A stretch of 64,000 nucleotides of DNA, from positions 46,862,934 through 46,926,933 of the forward strand of contig OX104127.1 of the NCBI GenBank assembly GCA_944470555.2, given 5' to 3'. Origin of the DNA: Heterobilharzia americana (taxonomy: Eukaryota; Platyhelminthes; Trematoda; Strigeidida; Schistosomatidae). Positions 21,277 through 31,839 of the stretch are shown here, one piece after another (positions within the stretch are counted from its first letter, which is position 1; the number at the start of each line of letters is the position of its first letter). The notes below the pieces were generated by a model. It was not told the origin of the DNA. It worked only from the letters and a program-made list of their open reading frames with translations, and made no database searches. Both the position numbers and the translations under genes were made by a program.

Positions 21277-22869
21277 ATGAGTTCTGTTTTTCCGACTAGA
21301 CTAGATATCATAGGAGCCATAGATCGAGGCACGGTGTGTGCTAGATTGCGAATAAATGGTCGGGATATCGTGTGTCTCATAGATACAGGGGTGGCAGTCT
21401 CTCTAATAGATAAGAGGCAGTCTCACAACATAAGGGCATGTGCACTAACGGTCCATGCGGTTGGGGGGCATGCACTGGATATTGCGGGCTTGTCAGATTG
21501 CGTTGTCCAGATCGTGAGCCAGAAAATTAGATTCCCATTCATTGTGACCGCGCGCCTACAACGCCCAATCCTAGATGCCGATTTTTTGAGAGAGGTGAAT
21601 GCGGTGATTAACACGAGAACAGGAATGGTGGCAACGAAGTACGGGTTGTTCAACACTCAGGAAAACAGCGAGGTAGCAGAGAATGAAGTACTAAAAGCAC
21701 CGTACCCAGAAACGCCAAACATCATGAAGGTGGTTAAGAAATACAATAGATTGTTCACAGGAGATGGAGACCCCTATGGTTATTGTGACAAGGTTCAGCA
21801 TGAAATCCCAGTGACCAGTCAGGTAACGACAACATTCATCACACGGCGAATACCATGTCACTTGGAACAAGAAGTTGGGCGCCAGGTTCAGGAAATGCTA
21901 GATGAAGGTATTATTGAAGAGGCTGATAGTCCATACAGTTCTCCAGTACTTTTAGTAAGAAAGTCAAATGGGAAATATAGATTCTGCGTGGACTTCTGGG
22001 AGTTAAATAGCATAACGCAGCTGAAGCCGTATGCCATGCCGACGATAGCGGAGACACTGGATCGTTTGTAGAATGCCAAAGTATTTACCGTTCTGGACCT
22101 CCGCTTGGGCTATTGGCAGCTACCAATAAAAGACAGTGATAAAGAGAAAACAGCATTTTTTGTGGGCAAGAAGCAATACCAATTCAAGCGAATGCCATTT
22201 TGTCTGGCAGGGGCGCCCTTTACATTCGGACGATTGATGATGTTGTTGCTGAAGAGTTTAGAGAACGTAGAGGTGCACGGCGATAACCTGGTGGCGTACA
22301 GCCAGACGGAGGCAGAACACATAGAATACCTTGAATCTGTTTTGAGACGTATCGATGAGTTTGGACTCCGCATCAATAAGACAAAATCTGAAGTAGCCAA
22401 GAGGAGTGTTACGTTGCCGGGACACAAAGTTGGAAACGGCGAAATAAAACCACTACCCGAGAAAACTCTGACAGTCAGAACTATTCCAGTGGCAAATTGC
22501 AAGAGGAAACTGCGACAATTCTTGGGTAGAGCAGCATTCTACAGTCGGTTCCTCAAAAATTCCAATGAGATAGCAGCACCGCTATATAAGCTACTGGGCA
22601 ACCCCAAATTCGTGTGGACGGAGGAGGCACAAAAAACATTTGATCACATCAAAGAACTTCTAAATAACCAGGAGATGACGTTAAAACTACCAATACCTGG
22701 TAGGCCATTTATCGTGTCCACCGATGCAAGTGATTATGGAATAGGGACAGTCCTGAGACAGACTGAAAGAATAGTGGAGTATGCCAGCCGCGTTCTAACA
22801 CCCGCAGAACAGAAATATTCTACATTGGAAAAGGAATGTCTAGCGATAGTTTGGGAGCTGGAGAAGTGA
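21277..22869 (+). pseudogene. Gypsy D protease-RT-RNase H with damaged active site
   Basis: The protease shows CLIDTGVAVSLID (Asp of DTG present). RT begins with EIPVTSQV and RQVQEMLDEGIIEEADSPYS, and continues with VLLVRKSNGKYRFCVDFWEL. A TAG stands at 22069. It then continues with VFTVLDLRLGYWQLPIKDSD and MPFCLAGAPFTFGRLM. The catalytic YxDD position reads VHGDNLVAYS (22273-22302), so the second catalytic Asp is Asn and the Tyr is lost. RNase H starts FIVSTDASDYGIGTVL and stops at TGA 22867 after LAIVWELEK. RT activity is not credible. Confidence 0.9.
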
Positions 22870-22889
22870 AGATAGTACCTCCTCGGTCA

Positions 22890-23939
22890 ACGATTCCATA
22901 TTGAAACGGAAGCTGGTTGGCAGTGATTCCGAAATGTCTACGCGACAAAATGATACAAGAATGCCACCAGTTAGCTCATACAGGTGTCTCACTGACAGCT
23001 GACCTTCTCAGACAAAGTGGATACTGGCCAGGTATGACAGACGATGTTGCCAAATACGTGCTGGAGTGTCCTCATTGTCAACTGATGAAAGGTGATCGGT
23101 ATGTACGGCCGCCACTGCAGCCGATTCCAGTAGCAGCGGTTGGTGACCTGTGGTCGGTGGACGTAATGGAACCATTTCCGCAGACGTCTAGTGGCAACCA
23201 ATACCTGTTGGTGATGACGGAGCATGCTACACGATGGGTAGGTGCTGTCGCAATTCCTGATCAGCGCGCAAAGACAGTGACGGCAGCGGTGATGCGGCGT
23301 ATTATCGCGGATCACGGTGTGCCGAAGATGATACTGACCGACCAAGGTCCTTGTTTTGAGAATGAAGAATTTAAATCCTGTTTGGAGCAGCTTGATTCAA
23401 GAGGATAAAAATGACGCCGTACCACCCGCAGACTAACGGTTTGACAGAACGGAATAACCGTGCACTGAAGGAGTGGCTAGCTTTGAAAGGAGGAAATTGG
23501 GAGACGGAACTGCCGTTAGTATTATTAGCTCATCATGCCTCGGTACAAGGAACAACCAAGAAGTCGGCGTTCCAGTTAATGTATGGCAGGAAACCCGATA
23601 CATAATAAGACCTGGCCCCAACAACAGCCTTGGAACATGACAAGATTGAGAGAGGAGCGGAAACAGGCTGTCAGGAATGTGGAACGAAAGCAGAAGGCTG
23701 ATGCTGAAAAATCTGAGCAGAGAGAAGGAAGTAAATGGAAACCATTTGACGTTGGAGATCAGGTGAAATGTAAAGAAAGAGAATATACGTCGGGAGGTGA
23801 GTATGGCAGAAGGAAACTACTTCCGAAGTGGGAAGGACCATACATCATTACCGAGAGACGCAGTTCAATTTATACCATCAAACAAGGGAACAAAGAGAAA
23901 AGGGTAAACGCCAGCCTACTTCAAAAATGGAAGCAGTAG
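22890..23939 (+). pseudogene. Gypsy D integrase
   Basis: After a junction near 22905, where the second half of RNase H and the linker are missing, integrase starts with PKCLRDKMIQECHQLAHTG, then YVLECPHCQLMKGD (His/Cys zinc site). The catalytic residues are visible: LWSVDVMEPF (Asp), ILTDQGPCFE (Asp), TNGLTERNNR (Glu). A frameshift near 23400 separates the second Asp from the Glu. The tail (23583-23939) is Lys/Arg-rich with KPFDVGDQVKCKERE and LPKWEGPYIITERRSSIYTI, the GPY/F-type C-terminal module, ending at TAG 23937. Confidence 0.88.
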
Positions 23940-24020
23940 AAAAAAGGCGAAACAGCTAGTGAAAACCAAGAGAAGACAGCACCAAGACGATCAACCCGGT
24001 TGCAAGCCCGAAATTTTGAG

Positions 24021-24036
24021 CGGGGGGGGGGACGAG
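24021..24036 (+). other. Polypurine tract of Gypsy D
   Basis: C followed by ten G and ACGAG, directly before the 3' LTR. It is an unusually G-pure tract; the inverted copy in the left arm has eleven. Confidence 0.75.
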
Positions 24037-24349
24037 TGTAGTGGGCGTTGCTGATAACAACGAATATAAGTAGTATATATGAAGAGGGTGGCAGGAATCA
24101 TAGGGAATTATCGGCAATGGGTAGGGTTTCTGCCAAGAGCAATGCAGGGGACAACACAGGCGTATTACAGGGGATGCTGCTGATAAGAGTGTATGAAGAG
24201 CCGGTCAAGAGCAAATCAAGACAGGAATGGAGAGGAAACGAAGACATTTGCAAATGGCTGCGTTAGTGCGAGGAGTACCATACGTAACCAATACCATTCC
24301 AATTGTTCGTGGTCAACTTTCGCTCGTCGAGTTGTCTTCTGGTTCTTCA
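24037..24349 (+). repeat. 3' LTR of Gypsy D
   Basis: 313 bp, starting TGTAGTGGGCGTTGCTGATA and ending TCTGGTTCTTCA. It is nearly identical to the inverted LTR at 19059-19371 and to the solo LTR at 60670-60982. Confidence 0.93.
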
Positions 24350-26026
24350 ATATGATAGGCGGTCGCCATTGTAATTGAGATGGGTAAGGATTGCAAAATT
24401 ACTACCTGAGTGACTTTCTGTTTCACCTAGCCTTCCTATTTGGATATCGAGATCACTCGCTACGATGACCCCGTCCGAAAGTCTGGCTTTCAATGGGAGG
24501 GTAGAAGGTTTACGGTAAAACTCATAATTCAGTTCATTCAAACTGCAATCAGTGGATGCAGATTTAGAATATTAGAAGGAGATAATGGCGAGCTTCACCA
24601 CTATTCCTCCAAGTACTTAACATATCATTCAACTGGACAAAGCCTGGAAGACTGTAAACTGGGATCCAGTAGACGAGTGCAGTTTCTGCCTGAGGCTATA
24701 ATGCTATGCTCACACCTGCGTCACTACAAGAACCGGCAGAGGAATCTACGGAAATTCCGATGGCGAATTTCGCAGACCCACATGCACATTCGGTTTCTGC
24801 ATTTGTGTCTCACAAACACTGTAAACGTCCATGGTTTGAGATGCCACAGTTTTGGTTACTAAAGCTTCTTTACCTATTTGAAGAAGGGTGTGAAAATTGA
24901 AAGCTCCAATGTGTCACTTGAAGTATGATCTCAGGATACGAATTTGCTTGTAAGTGAGCTTCGATTGTTATCATAAGCTGCAGAGTTAGAAATTAAAGGT
25001 ATTACAGAGTGCCAAGGAAAAGGGGAATCTTTTTTTAGCAAAGACTTATGTTTTGAGAGAGACATGACGGTTGACATTTCTCGAAGAAGAATGTGATGTT
25101 TTTAGCGCAGCCTTTTCCAACCGTTCCTCCCCAGAACAGGAAAACAGTATCATCTAGTATGATCATTTGAGGGGAGCATTTGACTTCTACAGTACTCCAT
25201 GCAGCCAGTGGCACAATTTCATCTTTGGATCCCTAGCATACTGTGTGTTATTGACACAGAAACCATCATTGCTCACAGTTTTACCAGTACCTATGATACT
25301 TTTCATGAAAGAAAGAAACCTAACTGGTTATTTCCATGGTTGCTAGAGTAGTCTTCAGAGTAATTCATAAGGTTTTCAGATTTTTCATTTCAATGAGTTG
25401 GTGTTTTGACTACGTTCCCACGCTATCGATACGAATGATCAATCAACACAGGAAAACCCTACAAATTTGTTCGGAAGGCATAGTGAATTACAGCGTTTTA
25501 TTACATATATTATCAGTATATATGGGGTTAAGTAAATGAGTGTCTACCCCCCCCCCCCTATTTGTCAAACAAAATTTTTTTACATCATTCTAAGGCCATG
25601 ATTTCCTTCTAACTTTAACGATCCCTGACGTACATAGAAACTTATTTATTGATCATGGCCATCCCAGATAGTTTTAATTGCTATTCAGCATTTAATGAAA
25701 GATAAGAAAAAGATTTCCGTAGATAAGCTTCCACTGGTAAAAAAGAAAAATAGATGTCAAATTTCTGACTAGAGTATGCAAACCAAAACGCACATGTGAA
25801 TAAACGTCTTTTAAAACCTTAAGGAAGACGCGTGTTGCGTAATTGTACCATTGTACCATTGGAAAAAGAAAAAAAAATTTTTAAAGCCATAAATATCTGT
25901 CAGCATTTACTCTTGGTGAGTAAAAGATGATTTATACCAATAAACATCGATTTAATTTAGCCTGATAAAAAACACTTCATTACTTCTATTAATAATTCAA
26001 TGTTTGATAATCCACGCACAAAGAAC
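24350..26026. other. Unidentified DNA of the right arm with a 140-codon ORF
   Basis: Mirror of 17382-19058. The plus-strand frame 24440-24862 opens with MDIEITRYDDPVRKSGFQWE and is basic toward its end. It is preserved unbroken in both arms, but near-identity of the arms makes that uninformative. I recognise no domain. Confidence 0.5.
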
Positions 26027-26460
26027 TTACATTAATACAATTATGAGATGTGCAAAGCTTCTGCAGAACTTTTGTCTGTTCGAATGATATTTTATGACCT
26101 GAATATAGGGCGTGAGCCGCGCTAGCAGAGCTTTTTTCAAATTTTTCCAGATCATAGGAATTTTTTGGTGGTTTTTTGGAACTTCATGTTCGGCCAGACG
26201 TGTTAGTACTTGACGTGATGTCTCTCCAATGTATATGGCATCACATTCACTACAGTCTACCTTATAAACACAGTTCTGTTGTTCCAAAATGAGGAACCGG
26301 ACCTTTTAATTTACACAGGTGCGAGTGTAATGTATTCGTCACCTTAAAGAATACTCTGATGTGGTAACTGATAAGGATACATCTTATTTCCTCTGAAGTG
26401 GATGTTCGATAAGGAAGTACTATAGTACTTATCCAATCTTTATGGTTTGACTTTTTGATA
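26027..26460 (-). pseudogene. PLE linker and GIY-YIG fragment (right arm)
   Basis: Mirror of 16950-17381: a minus-strand GIY-YIG fragment with CVYKVDCSECDAIYIGETSR and the upstream KDWISTIVLPYRTSTSEEIR segment. It has the same truncations as the left-arm copy. Confidence 0.82.
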
Positions 26461-26479
26461 ATTTTATTCGATTAACTTT

Positions 26480-27493
26480 TTTCGATCCTTTTTAATGCTA
26501 CTAACACGTCTAGCCGAACACGGTCGAAGTTCCAAAAAATCACCAAAAAATTCCTATGATCGCTCATGCCCTGTATTCAGGTCATAAAATATCATTCGAA
26601 CAGACAAAAGTTCTGCAAAAGGGTTCTCTTTCTCACAAAGAGCAGACCATTGCAGAAGCTTTGCACATCTGTTCATATCAAGTCAACAGAAAAGATGGGT
26701 TAGACATCCCACTAATATGGCAAACATTAATGACTCACCTAGGCAGTTATAAATAATATCTGAAGAGAAGGTAGAACACAATTTCATCTCACACGATTTA
26801 CTTATTCCGAATTCACTCTTGTTTGAATACTCTCCGGTGTTATTTCTCTTAATCGTCTTAACCATGAGGAAAAAAGAGAAAAGGAAGGAAAAGGAAGGGA
26901 GAAAAAAAGGGGGAAATGGTTGCATTTAAAAAGATTGTCTAGTCCCAATACATACACCTTATTGATCTACTATTCTCATGAATTTTACACTACTCTCTGA
27001 GTCATGCACATTCGATGAACCATAACATAATCCATTTTGTTATCACTCATACTTCAAGTATTATCAAACGTACATTTACGGTTATCATTATTATTATTAT
27101 TTATTTAAGATATATTGTCTGATCTTCAAATATTCATCCTTCCAAACTAGTAATCTGTTATTTCTCACCCTTGATGTCTCACAACTTCATTGTACTTTTG
27201 ATAGACGAACTAAAAATTTTCCCACCCTATTTTTGTTCCACTGTACTCGCACAACGGAAAAACCTCTTTTATTCACTCACCTGTATTATATCGATCTTTG
27301 CTCCATATCACGATGTAATTGGATGATTGTAAAGGTCACCACTTTCTGTACCAAGACTTGAATATTAACCTGAAAACTTAGTGTCAGATTCATACTTTTG
27401 AAAAGGATCTTCCTAGCAAGATCGAAACGTTGAGGAATAATACAAAATATTTGTTTATTTTGCTATTTGTTCTAATATACTACGCCGGGATTA
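26480..27493 (+). pseudogene. PLE GIY-YIG C-terminus and 3' region (right arm)
   Basis: Mirror of 15914-16930. The plus strand encodes HALYSGHKISFEQTKVLQKG and ends WQTLMTHLGSYK at TAA 26754. The 3' region follows, with GGATCTTCCTAGCAAGATCG then AAACGTTGAGG at about 27406-27437. Confidence 0.8.
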
Positions 27494-28002
27494 CACAAGT
27501 AAAAATATATCGTATACATTGAATCATACTAACTCGGTGCCCAAGTTTTTTCAGACCATCCAGTACATTGTTGGTCAGGATACCTTTAAACTTATTTATT
27601 TGCCATTGTATTAGTTCTACATGCTTTGTGTATTAAACGATCGGGAACGCATCTTTCAGACTGTTATATAGTTTATGACATTTGTCTTTGTTTATTATGG
27701 CTGATAGAAAGGAGTATGTGCCGTTAGCACAGAGTGAGAATTTATGAGAAAGCCCTCTCAACGTTACGGAAATAACCTCACGATAGTTTCATTGTACATA
27801 CATGTGTACAAAAATGTACATATAGGGCTTTGGAGTTGTTCATGGGCTTCGTACGCTTTTTGCTTTCACTTGCCCAGTTAACTGAGAGATCATCAAGTAG
27901 CTTGTTACTCCCTATATGTTTTGATTAGGCCTACCTTAAGCTTATATGAGTTTAAAACTTGGGCACTATGGTAGAATATAATTCCATATTAGATTTGTTC
28001 AT
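27494..28002. other. No gene recognised
   Basis: About 500 bp between the palindrome and the next PLE fragment. The first 50 bp resemble the sequence before 60232 in inverted orientation, so PLE-related sequence may extend a little into it. I see nothing in the rest. Confidence 0.5.
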
Positions 28003-28490
28003 TTATATAGCGCATTCATATATAGCGCACAGTGATATAATACTATTTACTTGATTACTTTTCGAGCATAAGTTATTGCTCATAATCAGATCAATGTAAT
28101 CACACTTCTTTCGATATCTGATTTTATAGTCCTGTCGCTTGATTTTTCTTTGTTTTTTGATTGTTAGTAAAGTTTTCCATATCTCTGGTATAGGTGTTAC
28201 GTCATTCCTATTACATGTGTTGGGTGTGGATTCGATGAACAAAGGTTCAGTTATTAATCTCTCTCTCCACCTAGCTATATTAGACTTAGGTACGGTGGTT
28301 TTGCCCCACCCTATTGTGTGGTTGTGTGTTAATGAACGTAATGCAATGGCCGAGTGTTTTTCTAGATTATTGATCTTATTGGGGTCTGTCGTTCTATGTT
28401 TAGCTAAATTCCTATGTTCTGCTAATCTAACTGACCCCGACCGGCTAGTTTGACCTATGTACTTGACCTCACACAAACACATAAGAAGCC
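28003..28490 (-). pseudogene. Second PLE family: GIY-YIG domain fragment
   Basis: The minus-strand frame begins CLCEVKYIGQTSRSGSVRLA and EHRNLAKHRTTDP. It continues with LEKHSAIALRSLTHNHTIGW and ESTPNTCNRNDVTPIPEIWK before the stop at 28003. The KYIGQTSR...R..EH pattern and the terminal ...IP-IW-TLL end match the GIY-YIG module of Penelope-like elements. It differs clearly from the other PLE of the window (YIGETSRQVLTRLAEH). At about 28490 it abuts a CR1-like LINE; no RT of this PLE is visible. Confidence 0.82.
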
Positions 28491-31060
28491 AAGTAATAAC
28501 AGTAATACAAATACAAATAATAGTGACAACGTAAGTAGAAGGGAAATCAATACCTCTATTGGTAGATGCACCAAAGCATATCCAGCCACACTTGTCTATG
28601 ATGGGTAAAAGCTAACATGTAGTATACTAGTTGGTTACTTGATATAGTTCTTTCTGTGCGAATGTTTGAAAGTTGCTTAAGTCATCAACAGGGAATGTAG
28701 AGACTACCTCAAGATCATCGGCAAGTGGGAACTGCTTACCACGTGCGAAACAGTCAGACAGGCCATTGGCGAAGAGAGTGAAAATCTGAGGACCTGACAC
28801 ACTACCTTGTGCGACACCAGATGTGGTAGCTCTAAGTTTTAAAAGTGAGGTCTGGTTCTCACTATTTGTGAACGGCTGCTAAGGAAAAATATGATCTAAC
28901 CCAGTAAAGAGCATTCTATTTTGTGGGCTTTACTTTTTCGTAGCAGCAGGGACTAGTCAAAGCAGTCAAATGATCTGGATATACCAAAATAGAAGACAAA
29001 GACTTACCAGCTCTGGTTGCGGCTTTTGCATATGCAGTTAGAGAAGTCGAGGCGACAAGTCATGCATGAACGTGATTTCGAGGACCCATGCTGACTAGGA
29101 GTGACAACACAGTTTTCTCGCATATGTCGTGGAATGTTTTCTTAAACTACTTTCTCCATTAGCCTGGAAGCCACCTGCGTAGTCTCCCTTGGCCGGTAGT
29201 TACTCACTTCCCTCTTTGCGCCAGACTTATGTTCAGGTGAGACGAAGGATGTCTTCAAAAGGATGAGGTGTGTGCAAATTTATAAAGAAGTGCAGTATAG
29301 CTTAAGCAACAACATTCAAATGTCACAGCCACCAAGTTTCAGGAAATATGACTATATTCCATCTGTACTTGAGCTGATGGAGCTTTTCAGTGTTCTTATG
29401 GCTTGAATAACCTTGCCATATGAGAACTCAGTTGTGCGAATAGGTTCTTTTCGTTGAACGAGGTCGATGATACGTTTTGAGTTTGTATCATTAAGGTCTT
29501 TTGGTGGCAAAAAGATAGAAGTAAACATGTTACTTTATGAATCACACATATCTTGAGGGTGATTATGAACCTCACTATCATGAATGAGAAAGCTGATGCT
29601 ATGTTGCTGACGGTTTGTCCGCTTCATTAGGGGTCCAGTGAATGCATCTGCTTTAGAGGAGCTAGCTAGCACAGTGGCCTCAGCCCGTTTCGCACGCATT
29701 TCTCAACAATGAGAAATGAAGTTAAAAGTATTTAGAATAGGTTGTAGTGCACCAAAGCCGTGCTGCCTATAGTACTTTGCTGATAGTTGACGAGGCTTTT
29801 GGCGCGTTCTCTGAAGGATGACAGGCTTGTTTGAAATGGTGGTGAATAATTTCACCGACGGGGTGGTCACATCAAGGCCGTTATTTCGATAGGGGTAAGG
29901 TATACTTATTGCTGGTTCGGTATCATCTGTGGTGAAGTAATCCGCCCAATCACTATGTCTACTTAGTGAAGGTACCTATTCCCAGTCAGTCTTGGTGAAG
30001 CTTTTGCGCTTCATATGAAGGGGGGTGAGTGTATTACCTGATGTACTGGTTGAAGTAAGAAGCAGAAACACATGCATTACTGTCTTGTGGTCGCTTCCTG
30101 AGAGTTCACAGCTTACACAGGTTGAGGGGGGACTAACGTTTCGGTCGAATATTAAGCCAAGTACGCCGCCACCCCTTGTCGGGGTGATGACCAACTGCTT
30201 CCATTTGAATGCGTCCAATGCGCTGAAAAAGCTGTCATACGTAGCAGACCGTGGACACTTTTCCCACTCAAGTTCTGGTAGGCTAAAATCCCCACATTTA
30301 GTTTTGTGCTCACATGGAAAAGAAGATACACAGTCCAGAGCATAAATCAGAGTGGATGCAGAGAAGACTCTGGGTGATCCGTTCATGCATCGTCGCACCT
30401 TTGTGATCCATAGTGACCCATAGGGATTCTTTCTGTTTTACGAGTGCTATATTTTCCAGCCGGAATACAGAAACAACGTTTCGGATGTACACTGAGCACC
30501 CACCTCCTCGTCTACTGTCCTGGTCACATCTGAAATTTGTGTACCTTTCATACTTATTTCATCATCTGGTATGCTAAGATGGCACCAAGGATAGTACTGA
30601 GGCACACGTAGCATTGAAATGTACTTGAAACTTCTTTCCAGCATGCACGAACTATCGCCTTTCACCACCCAGAAATGCTAACAACCGAAAGACAATTCAT
30701 CCCAGATTACAACCTCCCTGAAATTAGTGGCTGTAATCTGAAGTGCATCCAGAAATGTTGGTAATAAACGCCATTTTCGCTAAAATATGAGGGTCCTTCG
30801 ACTACTATCAGCCACTCATCTGGAAATGGAGCTAACCGAGAGTAATCCCACATGAAGCACCGACCTCGAAGTCTTAATGAGTGTCCTAATGATAAAACCG
30901 TATATATTCCCCTGTAATATGACAGCGGTAGCTGGATGGAATCGCATCTTTGGCTTAAATTGTACAAATGAATCTGTTTACAGAATCTCGGACCTAAAAA
31001 TTCACCACACTCTTCATGACACCATGCAATATTAGTGTCAAATTTCTCCCCGTCCATCCC
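28490..31060 (-). pseudogene. CR1-like LINE relic 1 (endonuclease and RT)
   Basis: On the minus strand an endonuclease region is recognisable (RNVVSVFRLENIALVKQKES at 30490-30430, then LPELEWEKCPRSATYDSFFS and LVITPTRGGGVLGLIFDRNV at 30280-30130). An RT follows (SNYRPRETTQVASRLMEKVV near 29170, QHGSSKSRSCMTCRLDF near 29080, GVAQGSVSGPQIFTLFANGL near 28815, PLADDLEVVSTFPVDDLSNF near 28720). Upstream, 30707-31057 is open and resembles 39214-39468. Many stops and shifts mark it as old. Assignment to the CR1/Jockey-like group is from these motifs; the exact clade is open. Confidence 0.8.
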
Positions 31061-31488
31061 AGAGTTTAACTCCAGTTCCGGGTGCTGTCTGTAGACAGCT
31101 TAAACTTGTTGAATGCCGATTTATTTACAGCCTGGTGTGTACTCAACATTCGATACGCAATGTACTGCTCATACTGCGTAGTAGATTTCACTGCTGCTGT
31201 GTAACGGAATGGCTTTCACTTAATACTTGTGGCCAGCGATATTCAGATAATTCCTCACTCCGGAAGACTGCATGTGCTTCAATGATTTATTCTTTCTGAA
31301 CTTTCGGAGCTTAACTGAAAAACGACATTCAGAAACTGCCCTTAGAAATGACATGTATTCGTATTATCTCATTATCCGAAGTACATTGTCATTATTGTAT
31401 GTGGTTTGAACAGGAGTGATATTGTTCTTCCTATCTGCAGTTTGCGTATAACCGAACTAGCGTTAATAAAGATGACAGACAGTTATAA
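31061..31488. other. No gene recognised
   Basis: Sequence between the CR1-like relic and solo LTR A; possibly more of the same LINE, too degraded to tell. Confidence 0.4.
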
Positions 31489-31493
31489 ATAGT

Positions 31494-31834
31494 TGTAGCG
31501 TCGCACACCTCCCGAAAATCAATAGCCTGGGGTTTGACGACTTTCGACATTGATGCTGACCTTGATAGTTTAACTGGACTCGCTAAGCTGAAGGCACCCG
31601 GTCAAGCATCTCGCCATTTGGCACGCTGTCGTGTTACGTTGTACTGCTCGTATTCGACTCTCTAGCCAGTTAGTTGGAGCGCGTCGGTATTTTGGCACAA
31701 CCATCCAAATATACTACTCATCGGACTACGCTATCGTGTTCTTCCTTTGTCTCGTACTCGCGGGTATATAGCGAGTCTGAATAATTGGTGACTGGTCTTT
31801 GCGTCTGTCAAGTTCGCATCGGGACAAATCCTAA
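31494..31834 (+). repeat. Solo LTR (copy 1) of the element C family
   Basis: A 341-bp copy of the element C LTR, starting TGTAGCGTCGCACACC and ending CAAATCCTAA. It is flanked on both sides by ATAGT (31489-31493 and 31835-31839), a clean 5-bp target duplication, with no internal sequence beside it. It is therefore a solo LTR left by LTR-LTR recombination. Confidence 0.88.
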
Positions 31835-31839
31835 ATAGT

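Larger units (their letters stand above)
20266..24349 (+). mobile_element. Gypsy element D, LTR retrotransposon
   Basis: LTRs 20266-20576 (311 bp) and 24037-24349 (313 bp) share TGTAGTGGGCGTT starts and TC(G/T)TCA-type ends. They enclose Gag with a CCHC knuckle, protease-RT-RNase H and integrase in Ty3/Gypsy order. The polypurine tract is a run of ten G. The interior has two main stops, a frameshift, and a deletion joining mid RNase H to the start of integrase. The element forms the core of the large inverted repeat; its last 1.04 kb belongs to the right arm. Confidence 0.9.
23307..27493. repeat. Right arm of the 4.2-kb inverted repeat
   Basis: Mirror of 15914-20102. From inside to outside it holds the integrase 3' part and 3' LTR of Gypsy D, unidentified DNA with the 140-codon ORF, and two opposed PLE fragments. 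Its outer edge runs on as CCGGGATTACACAAGTAAAA (27486-27505), uninterrupted where the left arm carries RTE copy 1. Confidence 0.93.

Noticed and set aside
19059..24349. Reading 19059-24349 as one LTR element with inverted terminal LTRs
   Set aside because: The LTR at 19059-19371 is inverted and belongs to the arm duplication; the true 5' LTR is 20266-20576 in direct orientation.
28139..28453. 104-codon plus-strand ORF
   Set aside because: Exact shadow of the minus-strand PLE GIY-YIG frame, which has recognisable motifs.
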